Assembly (NCBI GenBank): GCA_902786275.1
Contig: CADACC010000008.1
Span: forward strand, 1 to 52,171
Direction of reading: 5' to 3'
Origin: an uncultured Erysipelotrichaceae bacterium
Lineage (GTDB): Bacteria > Bacillota_I > Bacilli_A > RF39 > UBA660
Length of the DNA: 52,171 nt
Shown: positions 44,698 through 52,171 of the stretch, in pieces
How positions within the stretch are numbered: position 1 is the first letter of the stretch
Layout: each line of letters starts with the position of its first letter
Notes under the pieces: model-generated
What the model saw: the letters and a program-made list of their open reading frames with translations, nothing else
Told to the model about the DNA's origin: nothing
Databases searched by the model: none
Position numbers and translations under genes: made by a program

Positions 44698-45315
44698 ATG
44701 ACATATAGTAATATTGTTTTAACAAGTAACGTTAATATTATCAAAAATTTAAGTGATTTTTTATCAAGCTTAACATTAATTGATGTTATATTTTTCTTTT
44801 CTATAATTTTACTTATGGTTTTAGTAACTGTTCTTTTATACTTTATAAAAGTTAATGAAGATGTTGTAGAAGTAGAAGAAGAAACAAATGATAATACTCC
44901 TAAAACTGAAGGAGTACTAAATATTACTAAAGAATATATAGATGAACCTAAAGAAGAAGTATCATATTATGATGATGAAGAAGGAGAACTAATTGATTTA
45001 AAAAGTATCTCTGAAGCATTAGATAATGGTGAAAAAAATATCGAACTAACTAAGTTTGAAGAAGAACAAGAAAAAGATGCTATTATTAGTTATGATGAGT
45101 TATTAAGAAAAACTCAAAATACTGGTATTAATTATAAAAACGAAGTAATGATGGATGATTTATCCGTTAAAGAAGTAGATTTAGAAAACTTCATAAATGA
45201 AAATAAAGAAGAAATAAATAATACAGTTACTAAACCTAATGTTCAAGTAATTAGTTATTATCAAGAAGAAGCTTTCTTAGAATCATTAAAAAAGCTAGAA
45301 CAACAATTAAACTAA
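44698..45315 (+). CDS. Membrane protein with a long acidic cytoplasmic tail, function unknown
   Basis: 205 residues. One N-terminal membrane helix (about 29-52, LIDVIFFFSIILLMVLVTVL) and then a very acidic tail (VVEVEEETND, YYDDEEGELIDL, KFEEEQEKD) ending with a helical segment. I chose the ATG at 44698 after GGTGA; GTG codons at 44686 and 44689 are alternatives. It precedes mtaB by 13 bases. The topology resembles division or scaffold proteins such as EzrA or ZipA in general form only. Confidence 0.75.
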   Translation: MTYSNIVLTSNVNIIKNLSDFLSSLTLIDVIFFFSIILLMVLVTVLLYFIKVNEDVVEVEEETNDNTPKTEGVLNITKEYIDEPKEEVSYYDDEEGELIDLKSISEALDNGEKNIELTKFEEEQEKDAIISYDELLRKTQNTGINYKNEVMMDDLSVKEVDLENFINENKEEINNTVTKPNVQVISYYQEEAFLESLKKLEQQLN

Positions 45316-45328
45316 ATCAGGTGGTTTT

Positions 45329-46618
45329 ATGAAATTTAAAGTTATTAATTTTGGATGTAAAGTTAATACTTATGAAAGTACATACATAGAAGAAGTATTT
45401 ATAAATGATGGTTTAACTGAAGCAAAAGATATAAGTGAAGCTGATGTTATTGTTATAAATACATGTTCTGTTACAAATATAGCTGATAATAAATGTAAAA
45501 AGTTTATTAGAAGAATTAAAAGAGAAAATAATAAAGCTACAGTTATAGCTTGTGGATGTAGCGTACAAAATAATTTTGAAGATTACAAGACCTACGGTCT
45601 TGATATTTTAGTTGGAACAAATAATAAAAAAGATATACCAAATCTTTATAAGGAATTTTTAAAAGATAAAAAACCAATATATATCTTTAACGAAAATAGA
45701 AAAAAACCATTTGAAAATATGCATTTAGATAAATTTACAAAGCATACTAGAGCATTTATTAAAATTCAAGATGGTTGTGACAACTTCTGCTCATATTGCT
45801 GCATTCCATTGGTTAGGGGAAGTCAAAGAAGTAAAGATTACAATGAAGTTATAAGTGAAACAAAAGAACTAGTAAAAAATGGACATAAAGAAATAGTATT
45901 TGTGGGAATACATACAGGTAGTTATTTAGATCAAGGAAAAGATTTATTCGATTTAATCGAAGATGTATCAAAAATTGACGGGTTAGAAAGAATAAGAATA
46001 TCATCAATTGAAATAACTGAACTTAATGATAAGTTTATGAATCTTTTAAAAAATAATCCTAAAGTAGTAAGTCATATGCATATTCCGCTACAAGCTGGAA
46101 GTGATAATGTACTAAAACTAATGAACCGTAAATATGATCTAAAATATTTTGAGGATAAAATAAACTTAATAAGAAGTATAAGACCAGATATTAATATAAC
46201 AACCGATGTAATAGTAGGCCATCCAGGTGAAACAAGTAAAGATTTTGATAATACTCTTGAGTTTTGTGAAAAGATTGGTTTTGGAAAAATACATGTATTC
46301 CCTTACTCAAAGAGAAATAATACTAAAGCTGCTTTAATGGATAATCACGTTAGTGAAGAAGTAAAAAAAGATAGAGCAAACAAATTAATTCGTTTATCAG
46401 ATATTCTTGAATCAAAATATGAGAATAAGTTTATTGGAAAAACTTATAGAATAATAACTGAAGAAAATCACCAAAATGAAATAGTAGGTTTTACAGATAA
46501 CTATATAAAGGTGAAAGTAATAAGTGATGAAAAGCTAAAACCTAATATGATGATTAATGTACTTTTAGACCATAAAGATGGTGAATATGTTTATGGTATT
46601 TATAAAAAGGAGAGATAA
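45329..46618 (+). CDS. mtaB: tRNA (t6A37) methylthiotransferase MtaB
   Basis: A radical SAM enzyme that adds a methylthio group to t6A37 in tRNAs reading ANN codons. 429 residues. N-terminal domain with cluster cysteines in NFGCKVNTYES, NTCSVTN and ACGCSV; radical SAM motif CDNFCSYCCIPLVRG; C-terminal TRAM domain. GCKVNTYE identifies MtaB rather than MiaB. In B. subtilis mtaB (yqeV) also lies downstream of dnaJ. Confidence 0.95.
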   Translation: MKFKVINFGCKVNTYESTYIEEVFINDGLTEAKDISEADVIVINTCSVTNIADNKCKKFIRRIKRENNKATVIACGCSVQNNFEDYKTYGLDILVGTNNKKDIPNLYKEFLKDKKPIYIFNENRKKPFENMHLDKFTKHTRAFIKIQDGCDNFCSYCCIPLVRGSQRSKDYNEVISETKELVKNGHKEIVFVGIHTGSYLDQGKDLFDLIEDVSKIDGLERIRISSIEITELNDKFMNLLKNNPKVVSHMHIPLQAGSDNVLKLMNRKYDLKYFEDKINLIRSIRPDINITTDVIVGHPGETSKDFDNTLEFCEKIGFGKIHVFPYSKRNNTKAALMDNHVSEEVKKDRANKLIRLSDILESKYENKFIGKTYRIITEENHQNEIVGFTDNYIKVKVISDEKLKPNMMINVLLDHKDGEYVYGIYKKER

Positions 46619-46621
46619 TTA

Positions 46622-46906
46622 ATGGATTCATATAGTAATAGTTTCAATGATGTTGAAAAAGCAGGTAAAGATTTAGAGCTAATAAGGACACGATATAATG
46701 AGATTGTTAGTGGAGAAACCTTATCTAAACCAAAAACAGTAGCTGAAATTAATGATTTATCATTAATGGTTTCAAGACTTGAAGTCATATATAAATTTTT
46801 CGAAAGAGCAGCTAAAACAGGAAGAGACACAAATGTTGTTTCAAGCGAGTTTTATAAACAAAAAAGTGTGATAGATGAAATAATTTCAGAAGGAAGAACA
46901 ATGTAG
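46622..46906 (+). CDS. Small helical protein of unknown function
   Basis: 94 residues, predicted as two helices (about 8-30 and 42-64) plus a short C-terminal helix; no membrane segment or Cys. AAGGAGAG lies just before the ATG, inside the end of mtaB, so it is co-transcribed. I do not recognise the family. Confidence 0.75.
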   Translation: MDSYSNSFNDVEKAGKDLELIRTRYNEIVSGETLSKPKTVAEINDLSLMVSRLEVIYKFFERAAKTGRDTNVVSSEFYKQKSVIDEIISEGRTM

Positions 46907-46945
46907 TTTTTCCTTTTTTTATTGTATAATATATGTAGGTGGTAA

Positions 46946-49144
46946 ATGGTGAGCACTATTGAAGGAAAAATTAGAAATATAATCTATTCAGGAAGTAACG
47001 GATATACTGTTGCTCTTTTTAGAGTTAAAAAAACTTCTTCTGAAGATATGACTGATTTTTTAAATAGAACAATTACAATAAGCGGGTCTTTTATTAATCC
47101 AAATCAAGAAGACACTTATGTTTTAACAGGTGCTTATGTTGATCATCCAAGATATGGTTTTCAATTTAGAGTTGATTCTTATGATAAATCAACTCCATCA
47201 GATGAAGATTCATTAATAGAGTTTTTATCATCATCACTAGTTAAAGGTTGTGGCGAAAAAACTGCTAAACTTATTGTTGAAAACTTAGGTTTAGATGCCA
47301 TAAATATTATAAAAAATAACCCAGAAAGATTATATGAAATTAAAGGCATTAGAGAAAGCACATTAAATAAAATTTATTTATCAATATGTAGTTACACTAA
47401 TGCAGATGATACTTTAACATATTTAAAAAAACTTGGATTTCAAGTTAGCGATGCATCAGCTCTATATAATAAATATGGGGACGGTATAAAAGAAATAATT
47501 AAGGATAGTTTTTATTCATTAATTGATTTGATTAGTTTTAATAAATTAGATCAAATATATCAAAATAATTTTGATTCAAATAGTGACGTTAGAATATATG
47601 CTTGCATACTTGAGTCAGTTAAAGAACTTGATATTCAAACTGGCAATACTTTTCATAGTAAAATAGCAATTTATGAGTATTTTCTTAAAAGATTTAATAT
47701 AAATATTCCATTTGATAAATTTACAAAATATATTAATGTATTAATTAAAAAAGAAGAACTTATAAATGATGATGAAGATATATATTATAAAGATTCATAT
47801 GAAGATGAAAATATTATCTCAAATAAACTTTATCGAATAAGTAAAAATGGTATTCAAGATAAAATACCATTTTCAAGAATTGAAGATGATATTAAATTTG
47901 ATAATATCATTTATAATGGTGAACAAAGAGAAGCTATTAAAACAGCTTTAAATAATCCTATAACAATAATAAGTGGTGGGCCAGGAGTTGGAAAGACAAC
48001 AATTATTAAAGCAATTGTTAATGCATTTATGTCTTTTTATCATTTAACAAAGATGGATGCTTTATCAAAAATAGCTTTGTTAGCTCCAACTGGTAGAGCA
48101 GCTAAAAAATTAGCAACATCTACACTAATGCCTGCTCAAACTATTCATAGATTTTTAAAATGGAATAAAGAAACTGATAATTTCCAAATAAATGAATATA
48201 ATCCGAGTATGCAATCTTTAGTAATTGTTGATGAAGTAAGTATGCTTGATAATCATTTATTTGCATCACTTCTTAGTGGATTAACATCTCATATAAAATT
48301 AGTCTTAGTTGGAGATGTTTTCCAGCTTCCATCAGTTGGATCTGGCCAAATACTAAATGATTTAATTGAAACCAATAAGTTTCCATATATATTCCTGAAA
48401 CAAATTTATCGTCAAAGTGAAAATTCTTATATTCCATATCTTGCAAGAGATATTAAAAATATAGATATTAATGATAATCTTTTTGAAAGAAAAGATGACT
48501 ATTCATTTATTGATGTACCAATCCAAAATATTAAATCAACAATCAAAAAGATATGTGAAAGAAGTAAAGAAAAGAATATTAGCGAAAATGATATTCAAAT
48601 ACTTGCGCCTATGTATAAGGGTGAAAATGGTATAGATAATTTAAATATTATAATGCAGGACTTTTTTAATCCTAAAGATGAATCAAAAAAAGAAATTACT
48701 TATGGTTATGTAACATACAGGGAAAACGATAAAGTATTACAACAAATTAATAATCCTGATTGTAATGTTTTTAATGGAGATATTGGTTATATAAGGAAAA
48801 TAGAAAAGAAAAAAGAGAAGATTGTAAAAGATGTTATTACCATAGACTTTGATGGTAATATGGTTGAATATAGCAAAGAAGATTTATCAATGATTAAACA
48901 TGCTTATGCAATAACTATTCATAAATCTCAAGGAAGTGAGTTTCCTCACGTAATCATGCCTGTGTGTCATAGTTATAATAAAATGCTTTATAATAAACTA
49001 ATATATACTGGAGTATCAAGAGCAAAAAAGAGTTTAATAGTTCTTGGAGAAAAATCATCTTTTATTCATGCAATTGAAAATGATTATTCAACTAATAGAA
49101 AAACCGGTTTAAAGAAAAAAATATTGAATAATTTTTATAATTAA
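46946..49144 (+). CDS. recD2: RecD2-type DNA helicase
   Basis: A 5'-3' SF1B helicase of the RecD/TraA family, acting without RecBC in DNA repair. 732 residues: N-terminal OB-like part, helix-hairpin-helix region (ETLVKGCGEKTAKLIVENLG type, about 88-115), Walker A GGPGVGKTT, Walker B VIVDEVSML, and C-terminal UvrD-like motif AITIHKSQGSEFPHV. The start is ATG after TAGGTGG; a GTG next to it is possible. B. subtilis recD2 (yrrC) lies near yrrI and alaS, as here. Confidence 0.94.
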   Translation: MVSTIEGKIRNIIYSGSNGYTVALFRVKKTSSEDMTDFLNRTITISGSFINPNQEDTYVLTGAYVDHPRYGFQFRVDSYDKSTPSDEDSLIEFLSSSLVKGCGEKTAKLIVENLGLDAINIIKNNPERLYEIKGIRESTLNKIYLSICSYTNADDTLTYLKKLGFQVSDASALYNKYGDGIKEIIKDSFYSLIDLISFNKLDQIYQNNFDSNSDVRIYACILESVKELDIQTGNTFHSKIAIYEYFLKRFNINIPFDKFTKYINVLIKKEELINDDEDIYYKDSYEDENIISNKLYRISKNGIQDKIPFSRIEDDIKFDNIIYNGEQREAIKTALNNPITIISGGPGVGKTTIIKAIVNAFMSFYHLTKMDALSKIALLAPTGRAAKKLATSTLMPAQTIHRFLKWNKETDNFQINEYNPSMQSLVIVDEVSMLDNHLFASLLSGLTSHIKLVLVGDVFQLPSVGSGQILNDLIETNKFPYIFLKQIYRQSENSYIPYLARDIKNIDINDNLFERKDDYSFIDVPIQNIKSTIKKICERSKEKNISENDIQILAPMYKGENGIDNLNIIMQDFFNPKDESKKEITYGYVTYRENDKVLQQINNPDCNVFNGDIGYIRKIEKKKEKIVKDVITIDFDGNMVEYSKEDLSMIKHAYAITIHKSQGSEFPHVIMPVCHSYNKMLYNKLIYTGVSRAKKSLIVLGEKSSFIHAIENDYSTNRKTGLKKKILNNFYN

Positions 49145-49172
49145 TCGCAAAATATTACTAGGATGTGATTAA

Positions 49173-49322
49173 ATGAAAACTGCTATGAAAATTATGGGTG
49201 GAGTATTAATAGCAACATCTGCAGGATTAGTTTGTTATACAATGCTTAATAAAAAAACAAGAAAAAAAGCATCAGAACTTGCAGATGCCATGATTGAAGA
49301 AGCAAAAGCTATGATGAAATAG
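49173..49322 (+). CDS. 49-residue membrane-anchored mini-protein
   Basis: The ATG follows AGGATGTGAT. MKTAMKIMGGVLIATSAGLV forms one membrane helix (about 7-24) followed by a charged helix rich in Lys, Ala and Glu (NKKTRKKASELADAMIEEAK). The layout is like the small YtxH-type proteins of Firmicutes, but the sequence is too short for a firm family call. A strong terminator follows. Confidence 0.72.
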   Translation: MKTAMKIMGGVLIATSAGLVCYTMLNKKTRKKASELADAMIEEAKAMMK

Positions 49323-49324
49323 CA

Positions 49325-49363
49325 TAAAAATAATAATAATATGAAAATATTATTATTTTTTTA
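49325..49363 (+). terminator. Rho-independent terminator
   Basis: AAAAATAATAATAATAT and ATATTATTATTTTTTT form a long AT-only stem with loop GAAA. Confidence 0.75.
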
Positions 49364-49420
49364 TTATTTTGTGATATTATTTATATAGTAGGAAGAATAT
49401 AAAAAGAAGGTGATACTATT

Positions 49421-50551
49421 ATGAAAGATAAATTAAAAAATATTGATATCGAAGATAAGAAAGTATCAAATCTTATTCAAAGAACTAATAAATTAGTTAA
49501 ACTATTATATTTTTTACTTATTATAGGTATTATCTTAGCAAGTATTGTTATTGCTAAAGAGTTAAGAATAGTAAACTTTTTAATAAGTATTTTAAAAGTA
49601 TTATCCCCATTGTTTATAGGGTTTGTTATTGCATGGTTATTTAATCCTATTATTAAAAAAATAAACGATGCAGGAATACCTAAAATATTAAGTACTTTAA
49701 TTGTATATTTTATTTTTATAACATTTATAGTTGTATTTGTTCGAATATTTATTCCCGTTTTATACAAACAGCTAAATGATTTAGTTGTATCTCTTCCAAA
49801 CATTTTAGATAAAATAAGTTTAGCTTTTGAAAGAATAATGAATAAATTTTCAATGGACGGTATTGATTTATCTAACGTTGTTAAGAATATTTCTGTAAGT
49901 CTTAAAGATTATACATTAAATATTACATCATCAATGCCTAAACATTTAGTTAATTTTATTATTTCATTCTTTAGTGGACTTGGAACAATTATGTTAAGCT
50001 TAGTTGTTGGAATATATATGTCATTCGATTTTGATAATATCTCAATTCAATTTTTAAAACTTATTCCAGAAAAGCATCGTGAAGAAATAAAAGAACTTTT
50101 AACAAATATAGGTACTGAGGTAAGAAAAACAGTTAATGGAACACTTCTTGTTGCTTTAATGGTTTTAGTTTGTGATACAGTTGCTTTCACAGCAATTGGA
50201 TTAGAATCACCTCTATTATTTGGTGTATTATGTGGTTTAACAGATTTAATACCTTATATAGGCCCATATATTGGTGGAGCTGCTGCTGTTATTGTTGGAT
50301 TTAGTATGTCAACACCAATTGGTATAGCAACGCTTATTGCTTGCATCACAGTTCAGTTAGTTGAAAATTATATTCTTCAACCTGTTGTTATGAGTAAAGC
50401 AATTGAACTTAATCCAGTAATTATTATTGTTGGTTTATTAATATTTGGACATTTCTTTGGTGTTATTGGTATGGTTCTAGCAACGCCAATACTAGCACTT
50501 CTTAAAGTTATATATGAGTTTGTTAAAAAGAAATTTAATTTATTTGCATAA
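49421..50551 (+). CDS. AI-2E family transporter (YrrI-like)
   Basis: 376 residues with about seven or eight membrane helices in the arrangement of the AI-2E (UPF0118/PerM) family. The C-terminal signature region DLIPYIGPYIGGAAAVIVGF, VENYILQPVVMSKAIELNPV and IVGLLIFGHFFGVIGMVLAT is characteristic. Some members export autoinducer-2; others are sodium/proton antiporters, so the substrate is open. Starts with ATG after AAGGTGAT. B. subtilis yrrI lies just upstream of alaS, the same context as here. Confidence 0.9.
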   Translation: MKDKLKNIDIEDKKVSNLIQRTNKLVKLLYFLLIIGIILASIVIAKELRIVNFLISILKVLSPLFIGFVIAWLFNPIIKKINDAGIPKILSTLIVYFIFITFIVVFVRIFIPVLYKQLNDLVVSLPNILDKISLAFERIMNKFSMDGIDLSNVVKNISVSLKDYTLNITSSMPKHLVNFIISFFSGLGTIMLSLVVGIYMSFDFDNISIQFLKLIPEKHREEIKELLTNIGTEVRKTVNGTLLVALMVLVCDTVAFTAIGLESPLLFGVLCGLTDLIPYIGPYIGGAAAVIVGFSMSTPIGIATLIACITVQLVENYILQPVVMSKAIELNPVIIIVGLLIFGHFFGVIGMVLATPILALLKVIYEFVKKKFNLFA

Positions 50552-50564
50552 AACTAAATACCTA

Positions 50565-50593
50565 TTGATAAATTTATAATATTTTGTTAAAAT
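50565..50593 (+). promoter_or_regulatory. Sigma-A-type promoter of the T-box operon
   Basis: TTGATA at 50565-50570, a 17-base spacer, TAAAAT at 50588-50593, directly before the alanine T-box leader. Confidence 0.75.
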
Positions 50594-50599
50594 ATCCCA

Positions 50600-50810
50600 T
50601 GTAATCGATGAATTAAGAAGTAATAAAAGTTGTTTTATTAGAGAACTTACATTTGGTGAAAGTAAGTAAATAGTTTTTATTATCTGCTGCTTAAGGAGAT
50701 TAATCGGAGCATTCCTTTAAATATATGCTTCGTTATCAAATAAATTAAGTTAAAATAAGGATGGTACCGCATTAATTGCTCCTTTAAGGAATAATTAATG
50801 TGGTTTTTTT
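50600..50810 (+). promoter_or_regulatory. T-box riboswitch (alanine) controlling the kinase-alaS operon
   Basis: A full-length T-box leader. Stem I covers about 50605-50705, with GCT Ala codons in the specifier region (50686-50691). The T-box core is AGGATGGTACCGC (50758-50770). Antiterminator: AAGGA (50757-50761) with TCCTT (50780-50784). Competing terminator: CCGCATTAATT (50767-50777) with AATTAATGTGG (50793-50803), then seven T. TGGT fits the tRNA-Ala acceptor end with discriminator A. Uncharged tRNA-Ala should favour read-through. Confidence 0.93.
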
Positions 50811-50835
50811 ATTTTATATAAAAAGGAGAATGATT

Positions 50836-51369
50836 ATGAAAGTATATGTTATTGGTGGTAAAGCAGGATCAGGTAAAAGTGAAGTAGCTTTATATATTAA
50901 AAACTATTACGAAGCCAAAGGTAAAAAAGCGTGCATAACTGAAATATCAAAATATATTAAGATTTATGCAAAGGAACTACTAAATTGGAATGGTGATAGA
51001 GAAACCAAACCAAGGGAGTTTTTACAAAGTGTTGGTTACATTATGAGACATGAACTATTTGGTGATGACTTTATAATTAATCGAACTATCGAAGACACTA
51101 AAGTTTATGAAAGATTTGTTGATGTATTAATTATATCAGATGCAAGACTTCCAATTGAAATAGATACATTTAAAGAAAAACTAAATGCTGTTTCTATTAA
51201 AGTTATAAATAATTTTGAAGAATCAAAATTAAGTGTAGAAGAACAAAAACATGAAACAGAAGTCGCGTTTGATAACTACGATAATTTTGATTATGTTATT
51301 AAAAATGATGACATAAATTCACTTAAATCTAAGGTTGAAAAAATAATAGAAAAGGAAGATGTAAAATGA
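50836..51369 (+). CDS. P-loop (deoxy)nucleotide-kinase-like protein
   Basis: 177 residues. N-terminal Walker A GGKAGSGKSEVA, then ISKYIKIYAKELLNW, RETKPREFLQSVGYIMRHEL and a second acidic strand VLIISDARLP. The layout is that of adenylate-kinase-like and phage-type deoxynucleotide monophosphate kinases, but I cannot fix the substrate. AAAGGAGAATGATT precedes the ATG at 50836. It is the first gene after the alanine T-box and overlaps alaS by 4 bases (ATGA), so it is co-regulated with alanine charging. Confidence 0.8.
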   Translation: MKVYVIGGKAGSGKSEVALYIKNYYEAKGKKACITEISKYIKIYAKELLNWNGDRETKPREFLQSVGYIMRHELFGDDFIINRTIEDTKVYERFVDVLIISDARLPIEIDTFKEKLNAVSIKVINNFEESKLSVEEQKHETEVAFDNYDNFDYVIKNDDINSLKSKVEKIIEKEDVK

Positions 51370-52171
51370 ATTTAAAAGATTTATATATTAATTATTTTGT
51401 AAGCAAAGGACATAAACAAATTCCATCAGCACCAGTTGTTCCTGAAAATGATCCATCAGTACTATTTAATACTGCTGGAATGCAACCATTAATACCTTAT
51501 TTAATGGGTCAAAAGCATCCATATGGAACAAGACTTTGCGACTATCAAAAATGTATTAGAACAAATGATTTGGAAGCTATAGGTGACAGTTATCATCATA
51601 CATTTTTTGAAATGCTTGGTAACTGGTCTTTAGGAGATTACTTTAAAGAAGAATCAATCAAAATGAGTTTTGAATTTTTAACTAAAGTATTAAATATTCC
51701 TCTAGAAAGACTTGCTGTAACTGTATTTGCTGGAAATGATATCTTACCATTTGATGAAGAATCATTTAACTTATGGAAAAGTTTAGGAATACCAGAAGAA
51801 AGAATAGCTAGAACAGTTGAAGATAATTTCTGGATTGCTGGAGAAACTGGACCTTGCGGACCTGATACAGAAATATTCTATTTTAGAAGTAATGATGAAA
51901 TTCCATCTAAATTTGATACAGAAGATGAAAGATGGGTTGAAATTTGGAACAATGTATTTATGGGTTATGAAAAACATGAAGATGGATCTATTAGTGAACT
52001 TCCTAATAAAAATGTTGATACTGGAATGGGATTTGAAAGAACAACAGCTATATTAGAAGGTAAAACTGATAACTATGAATCATCAGCTTGGACTCCTGTT
52101 ATAAATATTATTGAAGAAGTTTCAAAACTTCCTTACAAAGGAAATGAAAAATCAATGAGAATTATTGCTGA
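51366..52171 (+). CDS. alaS: Alanyl-tRNA synthetase, N-terminal part (runs off the window)
   Basis: At least 268 residues of a class II synthetase are visible, with no stop before the window edge. Conserved catalytic segments: VPENDPSVLFNTAGMQPLIP, CIRTNDLEAIGDSYHHTFFE, MLGNWSLGDYFKEESI (motif 2 region), WIAGETGPCGPDTEIFYFR, EIWNNVFMGY and NVDTGMGFERT. FNTAGMQPL, QKCIRTNDLEAIGD and the tight N-terminus resemble a branch of AlaRS distinct from the B. subtilis type. Starts with ATG inside the stop of the kinase gene. Regulated by the alanine T-box. Confidence 0.95.
   Translation, partial: MNLKDLYINYFVSKGHKQIPSAPVVPENDPSVLFNTAGMQPLIPYLMGQKHPYGTRLCDYQKCIRTNDLEAIGDSYHHTFFEMLGNWSLGDYFKEESIKMSFEFLTKVLNIPLERLAVTVFAGNDILPFDEESFNLWKSLGIPEERIARTVEDNFWIAGETGPCGPDTEIFYFRSNDEIPSKFDTEDERWVEIWNNVFMGYEKHEDGSISELPNKNVDTGMGFERTTAILEGKTDNYESSAWTPVINIIEEVSKLPYKGNEKSMRIIA

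Overview
The window looks like the chromosome of a very AT-rich (GC roughly under 30%), spore-forming member of the Bacilli, probably an uncultured gut lineage of the Erysipelotrichales/RF39 type. The evidence is the low GC, strong AGGTGAT/AGGAGG ribosome sites, and a gene order that repeatedly matches the B. subtilis yqe-yqf-yqh and yrr regions. It uses the normal genetic code: ybeY and the P-loop kinase gene end in TGA, and Trp is TGG. The lineage is inferred from gene content only. Genes are tightly packed. No gene-free stretch exceeds 300 bases, and the two longest hold T-box riboswitches.

Layout. 1-5.9 kb: end of a secreted protein gene, nfo, a DUF2624-like gene, a class B penicillin-binding protein, rpmG, efp, a membrane-anchored protein and tRNA-Arg(TCT). 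6-7.8 kb (minus strand): a sporulation block of spoIIIAH, gerE and a GerMN-domain (GerM-like) gene, with candidate sigma-E and sigma-K promoters. 7.8-10.2 kb: a bacteriocin locus with a frameshifted C39-peptidase ABC exporter and a small precursor carrying two double-glycine motifs. 10.8-17.2 kb: rpsU, yqfC, yqfD, vanZ-like, ybeY, dgkA, era, yqzL, recO and a T-box-controlled glyS. 17.2-25 kb: sepF, divIVA, sigK (minus), yqeG, yqeH, mutL, an ABC exporter (minus) and miaA. 25-30.5 kb: a transglutaminase-like protein and rpsT (both minus), spoIIP, a yqxA-like gene, lepA and hemW. 30.6-35.4 kb: lineage-specific proteins, including two that share a repeated Cys-containing module, and a lysozyme-like protein. 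35.5-42.8 kb: CIRCE-controlled hrcA-grpE-dnaK-tldD-tldE-dnaJ. 42.8-52.2 kb: two secreted or pilin-like proteins, a membrane protein, mtaB, recD2, an AI-2E family transporter, and a T-box-controlled kinase-alaS operon cut by the window end.

How the genes connect. At least seven genes point to endospore formation: gerM-like, gerE, spoIIIAH, yqfC, yqfD, sigK and spoIIP. SpoIIIAH and GerM belong to the feeding-tube complex between mother cell and forespore, SpoIIP to engulfment, and SigK and GerE to the late mother-cell cascade. Promoter-like sequences fit that cascade: sigma-E-like before spoIIIAH, gerM, yqfC and, weakly, sigK; sigma-K-like before gerE. The remainder is housekeeping: translation, cell division, DNA repair and heat shock. 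The most unusual items are the tandem double-glycine bacteriocin precursor beside a broken exporter, an oddly built glyS T-box, likely ATT start codons, and a three-half-site HrcA operator.
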